Positions 1-4,786 of a DNA stretch of 10,521 nucleotides are shown here, piece by piece; position 1 is the stretch's first letter, and every line of letters starts with the position of its first letter. The stretch is from Gammaproteobacteria bacterium. Lineage in GTDB: Bacteria > Pseudomonadota > Gammaproteobacteria > JABABF01. A program made the position numbers and the translations under genes. Under the pieces are notes generated by a model. That model saw only the letters and a program-made list of their open reading frames with translations, was not told where the DNA came from and did no database searches. The DNA is taken from assembly GCA_014238345.1 (NCBI GenBank), contig JABABF010000264.1, forward strand, positions 1 to 10,521, in the 5' to 3' direction.

Positions 1-98
1 AGCTCATCCACTGTGCAACCAAGGAACACCACCGGATCGCCCTCAATCAACCCGGCGAGACGCACTGTATCAAGCCGACCATCACTTGCCCCACTCAT
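1..98 (-). CDS. Conjugative-element protein, TIGR03750-like (partial, N-terminus only)
   Basis: This is the 5' end of a gene that runs off the left edge; 32 codons are visible from the chosen start. The peptide contains GLIEGDPVVFLGCTVDEL, which resembles the conserved N-terminal 'R(L/I)N.EPVVFRGCT..EL' signature that I recall for TIGR03750, small membrane proteins of genomic-island type IV secretion systems. In that family the signature is followed by two membrane segments, which lie outside the window. An in-frame ATG at 110 is possible, but the purine-rich AAAGGATGGG directly abuts or overlaps it. The ATG at 98 has that element a workable distance upstream and is preferred. The gene follows the TIGR03745-like gene by 16 nt, which is also the usual neighbour order. 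The family call rests on a short peptide plus context. Confidence 0.7.
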   Translation of the reverse strand, partial: MSGASDGRLDTVRLAGLIEGDPVVFLGCTVDE

Positions 99-114
99 AT
101 TCAAACCCATCCTT

Positions 115-474
115 TCACTGGACAATGCTAATCACATAGTTGGCCAAAAACACCACGAATAATGTGGTACCCATACCGACAAAGGCCGTCATCAACACCC
201 GCCCAAAATCACCCGTATCACGCCGGGCTGCATTAAATTCACCAATCACCCGTTGCCCTACCACCAACAGCACCCAAACGATGAATAGACCTGCACATAA
301 ATAGACAAAATAAGTGACGATGCCCTCGAACACGGCCAGCGGCCCAAGTTCTGGATCCACCCCCTCAAGCTGCGGCAGTTCCGGTATAGTCAGCCGTGCG
401 GACACCAAAATCGGTAGCAACAGCGCAACCACGCTACCCATAGCTAAAAAACACCAGATTCCAAGACTGATCAT
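115..474 (-). CDS. Conjugative-element membrane protein, TIGR03745-like
   Basis: The product is a 119-residue hydrophobic protein with three apparent membrane segments: residues about 5-25 (possibly a cleaved signal), 48-73, and 92-117. Between the last two is a charged loop, EFNAARRDTGDFGRV, that matches the 'Y..(I/F)..AR....DFG' loop typical of the TIGR03745 (PFL_4702-type) integrating conjugative element family. Proteins of this kind sit in the inner membrane and are thought to be small structural parts of the mating-pair apparatus, by analogy with VirB2/VirB3-like subunits; the exact role is not established. The start ATG overlaps the stop of the preceding gene in a TGATG junction (472-476), so translation is probably coupled. 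Length fits the family. Confidence 0.8.
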   Translation of the reverse strand: MISLGIWCFLAMGSVVALLLPILVSARLTIPELPQLEGVDPELGPLAVFEGIVTYFVYLCAGLFIVWVLLVVGQRVIGEFNAARRDTGDFGRVLMTAFVGMGTTLFVVFLANYVISIVQ

Positions 475-710
475 CAGCTGCGCTCCATATAGGCCATCGC
501 CGCACCGAGCAGAAATAACACCAACAGAGAACGCAATATGTGCCCAACCAAGTAGTTGTTCAAATCCTCACTCCACAGGCGAAAAGAAGACAGCGTGACA
601 GCAATGCTCATGAACACAGCCAGAGCCGCCGCCAAAGAAGAGAACAGCCCAGCACTGGCATTGACTGAAATCCCCGAAACCCGCTCGAAAACCCCGTGCA
701 GCTCAGTCAT
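474..710 (-). CDS. Conjugative-element membrane protein, TIGR03758-like
   Basis: From the chosen ATG the product has 78 residues. It begins MTELHGVFERVSGISV, followed by two membrane segments at about residues 21-42 and 52-74, and a short charged tail ending MERS. Size, topology and position between a RAQPRD gene and a TIGR03745-like gene match the TIGR03758 family of small conjugative-element proteins. The reading frame stays open to a TTG at 761, but starting there would add a 17-residue stretch with no counterpart in the family and a long overlap with the upstream gene. The ATG at 710 gives an 8-nt overlap with that gene (703-710). No strong ribosome binding site is visible, so coupling to upstream translation is likely. 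A GTG at 713 is a minor alternative. Confidence 0.75.
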   Translation of the reverse strand: MTELHGVFERVSGISVNASAGLFSSLAAALAVFMSIAVTLSSFRLWSEDLNNYLVGHILRSLLVLFLLGAAMAYMERS

Positions 711-1068
711 CACCGACAACTTGAGTGGCGGGCTGAACAATACGTGGGTGGCGACGGCCAAACCCTAGGTGGGACTCAATAGCGCGGCGCATCTCCCGCA
801 AATCAGCACGCAGTACGGTGTAATCAAAACGGCTGGGTCGATTGTCAGCCGCTTCTGATTGTGCCCGGCGCACCAGCGCATCGAAGTAACTCAGTTCCAA
901 CTGCAGTTGTGCTAATAGTGCACGCTCCCGCGCCTCATCAGCGGTGGCTGGCGCGACATGCCACAACGACAGCAACACTGTCATCAGTAGCGCCCATCCC
1001 GCCGTGCGTAGCGTTTTGACAACTGCTAAATAGAGGCAACTGTCACGGAGTCGGAGTCCCCAGTTCAT
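703..1068 (-). CDS. RAQPRD-family integrative conjugative element protein
   Basis: The product is a 121-residue exported protein. Residues about 1-44 form a long signal region with a hydrophobic core (AGWALLMTVLLSLWHVAPATA). The mature part contains LQLELSYFDALVRRAQ (55-70) and RFDYTVLRADLREMRRAIESHL (80-101), followed by RRHPR and a short tail. These match the RAQPRD family (Plasmid_RAQPRD/TIGR01690), periplasmic proteins found only in the type IV secretion clusters of genomic-island conjugative elements; their molecular role is unknown. The start overlaps the stop of the preceding gene as ATGA (1065-1068). The N-terminus before the hydrophobic core is longer than usual (about 24 residues), so an internal start such as Met30 is possible, but the ATGA junction favours the annotated one. 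Confidence 0.85.
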   Translation of the reverse strand: MNWGLRLRDSCLYLAVVKTLRTAGWALLMTVLLSLWHVAPATADEARERALLAQLQLELSYFDALVRRAQSEAADNRPSRFDYTVLRADLREMRRAIESHLGFGRRHPRIVQPATQVVGDD

Positions 1069-1511
1069 GGTTGTGGCTCCGCTGGCAACAACAGAGCAGG
1101 GTAGCTGGAAAAACCAAAATATTCGGCCACCGCATCACCCACTGCTGGCATTAATTCCAACTCAGGGGCGAGTTTGCGCAGGACATCCAAGCGCGCTTTG
1201 CTCTCCACCTCCACCACAAATCCGACCGCGTTGAGGCGATGCAATTGCTCCAGCTGCCTGCGTAACCAACGCCTTGAATGTGCATCGTCCCCAATCAAAA
1301 ACAGTGCTCTATCCAGCATCGGAGAGCGCTGTCTAAACACCTTGCTGGAGGGTTGTAGAGTAAGACTATGCACAGGGAAGAAGAAAGAAGCATTAGTGGG
1401 TGGTGACGCTGGGGCGTGTACAGTGCCCCCGCCCCCCGTGGTCTGCGCCTGAGCTATAGCTCCCATATAGGCGAGCAGCAACAACGGCAACAACAATTTT
1501 GCCCCCTGCAT
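1065..1511 (-). CDS. Conjugative-element protein, TIGR03765/PFL_4695-like
   Basis: The product has 148 residues with a signal peptide at about 1-22 (KLLLPLLLLAYMGAIAQA). Recognisable blocks are the proline-rich FFFPVHSLTLQPSS (43-56), RALFLIGDDAHSRRWL (68-83), AVGFVVEVES (95-104) and YPALLL (137-142). The pattern 'PLFLIG.D..S..WL', then 'AVG..VE....A.L', then 'YP.LI' is what I recall for the PFL_4695/TIGR03765 family of periplasmic conjugative-element proteins. The start shares a TAATG junction with the gene before it (1509-1513), indicating coupled translation. In related elements a TraD coupling ATPase gene usually follows this gene. Here the next gene is the RAQPRD gene with an ATGA overlap. 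Biochemical function is unknown. Confidence 0.8.
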   Translation of the reverse strand: MQGAKLLLPLLLLAYMGAIAQAQTTGGGGTVHAPASPPTNASFFFPVHSLTLQPSSKVFRQRSPMLDRALFLIGDDAHSRRWLRRQLEQLHRLNAVGFVVEVESKARLDVLRKLAPELELMPAVGDAVAEYFGFSSYPALLLPAEPQP

Positions 1512-2239
1512 TACGGCATCACCACGGGTACTGCCACATAAGCCTGAGCTCGACGGCGCAACAGACGCAGAGGAGCCACCTCAGCCACATCTGCGCCCAG
1601 TCGCCGCCATGCCCCATCGTGCCATAGGCGAAACCGGGGTTGCCGTGAGGCGACTCCAAGATTGCGAGCCCATCGCTGTAGCCCAGCATCATCGCTGGCA
1701 CCGGACAAGTAGATGTCTAGCTGAGCTAAGGGGCTACGGCGCACCAACGACAAAGCACGGTAGACCCATTGTTGACAACGCGCTTCACAAAAGGCCGGGC
1801 TGAACAGCGCCCAGCGCTCGGCATTTGTCGACTCTTGGGCATCAGCACCGCCACCCAACGAGCCAGCGGATAACGGGGCATCGCCATAACGATCGGCCAC
1901 CACGGTGTTTACCATATGTTGGAAGGCGAGTTCCCCGACACTGCGCTCCTCCTCCAAGGCGACAAAGCGCTCGGCGTAACGGCGGCGCTCACCCTTATCT
2001 CGAGCGTGAACCCCGAGCACCGTGATCGGATCCAAGCCCGGGCTCCAGATGCCCCGTGGACCGGCGTTTAGCTCTAAGTAGCGCTGCCAATCCGATGCCG
2101 ACAGATCCCAGACATTGCCTGTGGGTGCTGCACTGTGCTGAGCGCCCCCTACCCTCCCTGGAGGATGCGTGTGAGACACCCCAGTCAACAGTAGCGACAC
2201 CACGACCACACTCAAGACCGCTAGTCGAGCAACGCTCAC
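1511..2239 (-). CDS. Conjugative-element protein, TIGR03759-like, with thioredoxin-like C-terminal part
   Basis: The product has 242 residues and begins at a GTG codon overlapping the previous stop (GTGA, 2236-2239). Residues 1-22 form a signal peptide. Residues 45-100 carry the family signature: a Trp-rich 'W.RYLEL..GPRGIWSPGLDPITVLGV.AR...ERRRYAE', very close to what I recall for TIGR03759 (PFL_4693 type), periplasmic proteins of genomic-island conjugative elements. The C-terminal half looks like a degenerate thioredoxin-like fold: CEARC (151-155), LAQLDIYLSGASDD (171-184), then a Trp/Arg-rich segment. The cysteines are spaced CxxxC rather than the redox CxxC, so disulfide exchange is uncertain. 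A lytic transglycosylase gene commonly follows this gene in related elements; here the TIGR03765-like gene follows directly. Confidence 0.85.
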   Translation of the reverse strand: MSVARLAVLSVVVVSLLLTGVSHTHPPGRVGGAQHSAAPTGNVWDLSASDWQRYLELNAGPRGIWSPGLDPITVLGVHARDKGERRRYAERFVALEEERSVGELAFQHMVNTVVADRYGDAPLSAGSLGGGADAQESTNAERWALFSPAFCEARCQQWVYRALSLVRRSPLAQLDIYLSGASDDAGLQRWARNLGVASRQPRFRLWHDGAWRRLGADVAEVAPLRLLRRRAQAYVAVPVVMP

Positions 2240-2973
2240 AGCGTCGCCGTCCAGCGCTGCCCATCGGCATGGCGAAACTCTATCTGACGCGTAGTCAAAT
2301 CAGCTGCCACCAATTGCCAAGCACCATAGCTAGCCCCGAGACGCAAGGTATGATGCCGCCGCTGCTTGTCGAGCACACTGACATAGTGGTAGCCGCCCAG
2401 CGTCCATACTGCGGTCGGCATTAAATTGAACTTTTGAGCTGCCGAGACAACGGCAACTGATGGCTCCACACATGCTGGGCTGGCATCTGCAGCACAACCC
2501 ACTGTAGCGGGTTCAACAGGAGCAGCAGATAGCAACCCTGAACCTACCGGGAGCGATGGTGTTGCCGTGTGCTCTGGCGTAGCGCTACCGCTCAGTGCAG
2601 ACGGTGTCTTAGGGGAGCGGGTAGCCACAACGAGGTCCGTGCCGATGTGGTCTGCGGGGACTTTAGCTACTGGAGCCGCTTGCGGGAGTGCTGCACCATG
2701 ATCACCATGCTCACTCTGGGCAGTAGCCCATGCTGATAAGCCATTGACAACACGATGCACTGGGATAGCAGGCTCGGCACCGACGGCGACTTGGCTCCAA
2801 CTGATACCCCAGCTAGCGAATACTGCGGCGAGGAAGCCGACTGTACAGCCACACAAGCTCGCTAGATACACTGGCCAACGGACACTGTGTACGGGACTGC
2901 GCCCGCCACAACACCCGCCACAGGATCCATCCTGTAATTGCCCGCATCCTTGCCGACCTTTGCTTCGTGCCAT
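2236..2973 (-). CDS. Unrecognised Cys-rich, single-membrane-span protein; first gene of the transfer operon
   Basis: The product has 245 residues and I do not recognise its family. A short, basic, probably cytoplasmic N-terminus carries a Cys/Gly cluster (C10, C18, C21, C22). A membrane segment at about residues 34-56 holds two more cysteines (C41, C43). Then comes a long low-complexity Ala/Pro/Ser/Thr linker to about residue 180. The compact C-terminal domain (about 184-245) contains WTLGGYHYVSVLDKQ, a 'HTLRLGASYGAWQL' stretch and ends RWTATL. This layout (anchor, flexible linker, small beta-rich periplasmic domain) recalls GspC/PilP-type assembly proteins, but only in architecture. The start has a good ribosome binding site (CAGGAG, six bases before ATG), suiting the first gene of an operon, and the end overlaps the TIGR03759-like gene. 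It is probably a transfer-apparatus or pilus-assembly component. Confidence 0.75.
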   Translation of the reverse strand: MARSKGRQGCGQLQDGSCGGCCGGRSPVHSVRWPVYLASLCGCTVGFLAAVFASWGISWSQVAVGAEPAIPVHRVVNGLSAWATAQSEHGDHGAALPQAAPVAKVPADHIGTDLVVATRSPKTPSALSGSATPEHTATPSLPVGSGLLSAAPVEPATVGCAADASPACVEPSVAVVSAAQKFNLMPTAVWTLGGYHYVSVLDKQRRHHTLRLGASYGAWQLVAADLTTRQIEFRHADGQRWTATL

Positions 2974-3033
2974 CCCTGACTCCTGCGAGGGACCGAGCTA
3001 CCCCTGCCTCGCCTATCCCCACTACTCGGTATC

Positions 3034-3053
3034 TGATGTCGCTATTGACATCA
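3034..3053. promoter_or_regulatory. Inverted repeat TGATGTC-N6-GACATCA, candidate operator
   Basis: Seven-base arms (3034-3040 and 3047-3053) are separated by six bases and match perfectly. The right arm overlaps a perfect TTGACA hexamer on the plus strand. On the minus strand it falls just downstream of the expected transcription start of the transfer operon. Its half-sites differ from those of the nearby 16-bp palindrome, so it may bind a second regulator. Confidence 0.4.
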
Positions 3054-3074
3054 ACATGGGTCGTCCACCATAAG
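3045..3074 (+). promoter_or_regulatory. Possible divergent promoter (plus strand)
   Basis: A perfect TTGACA (3045-3050) is followed after 18 bases by CATAAG (3069-3074, four of six matches to the -10 consensus). The -35 lies in the right arm of the dyad at 3034-3053, and the -10 overlaps that of the proposed minus-strand promoter. It would direct transcription toward the doubtful plus-strand ORF at 3128. The -10 is weak, so this is tentative. Confidence 0.3.
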
Positions 3075-3095
3075 CATTGCGCTGACAGCTGTCAG
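3067..3095 (-). promoter_or_regulatory. Possible promoter of the transfer operon
   Basis: On the minus strand, CTGACA (3095-3090, five of six matches to the -35 consensus) is followed after 17 bases by TATGGT (3072-3067, four of six matches to the -10 consensus). The -35 hexamer lies inside the perfect palindrome at 3081-3096, so a protein bound there would block polymerase. Transcription would begin near 3060, leaving about 87 untranslated bases before the first transfer gene. This is a pattern match only. Confidence 0.4.
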
Positions 3096-3096
3096 C
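3081..3096. promoter_or_regulatory. Perfect 16-bp palindrome, candidate operator
   Basis: GCTGACAGCTGTCAGC is a perfect palindrome in the gap upstream of the transfer operon. The flanks (ATTGC on the left, GCAAT on the right) continue the symmetry if a two-base offset is allowed. It overlaps the -35 element of the proposed minus-strand promoter and the expected start point of the plus-strand one. This is typical of a dimeric helix-turn-helix repressor site; the regulator is not in the window. Confidence 0.5.
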
Positions 3097-3127
3097 AATC
3101 AAATAAGAGCCCAACGCTCGCCATTTG

Positions 3128-3550
3128 ATGTCCCCTGGTCAGCACAATGCAGTAATCAGCTGGTCTCAACACCTCCAGCACGCGCGCAAGGCCTGGCATG
3201 TGCCAGCCTGTGGAGTGATAGGACTGTTATGCGCGGTTAACTACGCTACAGGTGGCGCATATAAGCTGCCAACAACTGAACGGCGCTATCTGCTGAACTT
3301 AGAGACTCGCTCAAAACTCCGTGCGCGGTACCTAGACGATACTGGAAAGCGCCAATTCAGCCGCATACGGCAACACAGCGCTCAATCAACTATCAACAGG
3401 GTGATTGGCACCCCATCGCGCTACCCGTCATCCGACTTATCAGAAGAAAAGAAAGACCTGGAGGATTTGGAGCGCCTATTAGGCTTTAGTGCACCCAGCA
3501 ATGACGAGATGTCCTTTAACACGCGATCAATCGCAGAATGTCCCCGATGA
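3128..3550 (+). CDS. Doubtful small ORF, hypothetical protein
   Basis: A plus-strand frame of 140 codons fills most of the gap between the transfer operon and the lipoprotein gene. Its first 98 codons lie in DNA with no other credible gene; the last 43, including the stop, are antisense to the lipoprotein gene. The predicted protein has a mildly hydrophobic stretch near residues 26-45 (VPACGVIGLLCAVNY) and then a basic and acidic helical-looking part (RRYLLNLETRSKLRARYLDD; SEEKKDLEDLERLL). I recognise no family. A plus-strand promoter-like sequence lies upstream at 3045-3074. No ribosome binding site sits at a normal distance from the ATG; the preceding TTG at 3125 is an alternative start. 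It may be a real accessory gene of the element or merely an open frame. Confidence 0.3.
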   Translation: MSPGQHNAVISWSQHLQHARKAWHVPACGVIGLLCAVNYATGGAYKLPTTERRYLLNLETRSKLRARYLDDTGKRQFSRIRQHSAQSTINRVIGTPSRYPSSDLSEEKKDLEDLERLLGFSAPSNDEMSFNTRSIAECPR

Positions 3551-3873
3551 ATGCTATTCTGGATGTCATCCTGCCCCGCCTGCACAGATTTCTTAACTTG
3601 CAACAGGTTGCGCTGTAAGGTTTCGAGGTTATCTTCTAGGGCATCGCGATTCTCATCGCCCGACTCCTGCACATTCAGCAACACCAGCTGCACGTCCTGC
3701 TCTACCCCCTGCACATTGCGAAAGAGCAATCTCTGCCGCTCCTCAAGGGTGCCTAACTGTTCCTCAAGGGAGCTACGGAGCTCTTGCTGCTCCAAGTAGA
3801 TATCCTCCACTGTGAAACTACTACAACTCGACAAAATCATAGGCACCATCAGCGCCATTGCCATCACTCGCAT
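3421..3873 (-). CDS. Small coiled-coil outer-membrane lipoprotein, family not recognised
   Basis: The product has 150 residues from the ATG at 3873. Residues 1-17 form a lipoprotein signal ending in the lipobox LSSC, with Cys17 as the acylated residue. The next residue is Ser, not Asp, so sorting to the outer membrane is expected. Residues about 23-128 are almost entirely heptad-like, charged helix (for example LEQQELRSSLEEQLGTLEER), predicting a long coiled coil in the periplasm. The tail (131-150) is basic and Ser-rich. The frame is open upstream to 3963, but AGGAGG lies nine bases before the chosen ATG (six before a GTG at 3876), which sets the start. It has its own promoter (3940-3968). 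The 3' end overlaps the doubtful plus-strand ORF. Role unknown: a cell-envelope spacer, or an accessory of the conjugation apparatus. Confidence 0.75.
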   Translation of the reverse strand: MRVMAMALMVPMILSSCSSFTVEDIYLEQQELRSSLEEQLGTLEERQRLLFRNVQGVEQDVQLVLLNVQESGDENRDALEDNLETLQRNLLQVKKSVQAGQDDIQNSIHRGHSAIDRVLKDISSLLGALKPNRRSKSSRSFFSSDKSDDG

Positions 3874-3939
3874 CACAGCATTCCTCCTCTGCCATCTCAA
3901 TCGCCATGATAGACAACGAGATGATATTGTGAAGTCTAT

Positions 3940-3968
3940 AGTATACAACAATTGCAAATGCAAGTTAA
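3940..3968 (-). promoter_or_regulatory. Promoter of the lipoprotein gene
   Basis: On the minus strand, TTAACT (3968-3963, four of six -35 matches), a 17-base spacer and TATACT (3945-3940, five of six -10 matches) form a sigma-70-like promoter in AT-rich DNA about 60 bases before the ribosome binding site. The spacer contains the small dyad TTGCA-AA-TGCAA (3952-3963 on the plus strand), a possible regulator site. Confidence 0.5.
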
Positions 3969-4094
3969 ATCAATGACTTAGCTATTATTTGGTGATGTTT
4001 CAGCCCGGCATGCACCAGGATTGGCAACGACTTCGGATAAAATGTAGCGGTTGTTCAATCGGACAGACAGCCCCCAAAAAAGCCCCTCCCTACC

Positions 4095-4721
4095 ATGACC
4101 CAGCCCACCTTAGAATTCTTCTTTGACTGCTCCAGCCCGTGGAGTTATATGGCTTTCACGCGCATCCAGCCACTGGCCGAGCAATACGGCCTGCCGATCC
4201 AGTGGCGACCGATACTGGTCGGCGGAGTCTTCAACGAGGTCAATCCAGCGATCTACCAGCAACGCGAAGGAGCCTTGAACAATCCGGCATATCGTGAGCG
4301 CATGATGAAAGATATGGGCGACTGGGCCGCACTCTGTGGCATTGAAATCGCATGGCCTAACTTTCACCCCGGCAGTAGTGTCAAGGCCATGCGCGGCTGC
4401 TTTGTCGCCGAAGAGTCCGACAAATTAGTCCCTTACACCGAGCGATGCTTTGCCTCCTATTGGGGACAGGGGCGCAACTTCGCCGAAACAGAAGTCTTGC
4501 GAGACATCGTGCGCGCCGTCAGCCTAGATGAGGCAACTTTCTTCGACAAAATAGCACAACCAGAGTACAAACAAAAGCTGCGCGACAACACCGATGAACT
4601 GGTACGGCGCGGCGGCTACGGCTCACCCACTCTGTTCCTTGACGGCGATGACATGTATTTCGGCAACGATCGCTTGCCAGTGCTAGAGGCAGCCTTAGTC
4701 AGGAAACTCGGAGCCGCCTAA
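4095..4721 (+). CDS. DsbA-fold oxidoreductase, 2-hydroxychromene-2-carboxylate isomerase-like
   Basis: The product has 208 residues, the usual size of the 2-hydroxychromene-2-carboxylate (HCCA) isomerase / kappa-class glutathione transferase family: a thioredoxin fold with an inserted helical domain and no signal peptide, so cytoplasmic. The N-terminal motif EFFFDCSSPWSYMAF places Ser14 (before Pro15) at the position of the catalytic Ser in the family's 'D..SP(Y/W)S(Y/W)' motif. The C-terminal GGYGSPTLFLDGDDMYFGNDRL region gives the cis-proline (P178) and the typical '(W/F)G.DRL' signature. HCCA isomerases use glutathione to isomerise an intermediate of naphthalene breakdown, but most homologues have unknown substrates. 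No ribosome binding site precedes the ATG (the bases before it are C-rich). It converges with the channel gene and faces the glutathione transferase cluster. Confidence 0.85.
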   Translation: MTQPTLEFFFDCSSPWSYMAFTRIQPLAEQYGLPIQWRPILVGGVFNEVNPAIYQQREGALNNPAYRERMMKDMGDWAALCGIEIAWPNFHPGSSVKAMRGCFVAEESDKLVPYTERCFASYWGQGRNFAETEVLRDIVRAVSLDEATFFDKIAQPEYKQKLRDNTDELVRRGGYGSPTLFLDGDDMYFGNDRLPVLEAALVRKLGAA

Positions 4722-4749
4722 AAGCACACTGCCGCAGCACACGACATCC

Positions 4750-4784
4750 GGCACCCCCCGTCTCCTGCCCGTGCTTGGGGTGCC
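4750..4784. terminator. Hairpin between convergent genes, possible bidirectional terminator
   Basis: GGCACCCC (4750-4757) pairs perfectly with GGGGTGCC (4777-4784) around a 19-base loop. It lies 28 bases after the stop of the isomerase-like gene and two bases beyond the stop of the channel gene, in the 65-bp gap between convergent genes. No strong T-run follows on either strand, so termination by this hairpin alone is uncertain. Confidence 0.45.
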
Positions 4785-4786
4785 AG

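Larger units (their letters stand above)
2974..3420. other. 447-bp stretch between transfer operon and lipoprotein gene
   Basis: This region contains the ribosome binding site of the first transfer gene (about 2980-2985), two candidate operators (3034-3053, 3081-3096), overlapping divergent promoter-like sequences (3045-3095) and most of the doubtful plus-strand ORF. No credible minus-strand gene, tRNA or insertion-sequence terminal repeat was seen in it. Confidence 0.6.

Noticed and set aside
711..761. Upstream TTG start for the TIGR03758-like gene
   Set aside because: It would add 17 residues unlike the family and a 59-nt overlap with the RAQPRD gene; the ATG at 710 gives the normal length and an 8-nt overlap.
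3874..4094. Search for tRNA gene, integrase att site or insertion-sequence ends at the element junction
   Set aside because: No cloverleaf-like sequence, direct repeats of useful length or transposase remnants were seen, only a promoter and AT-rich DNA.
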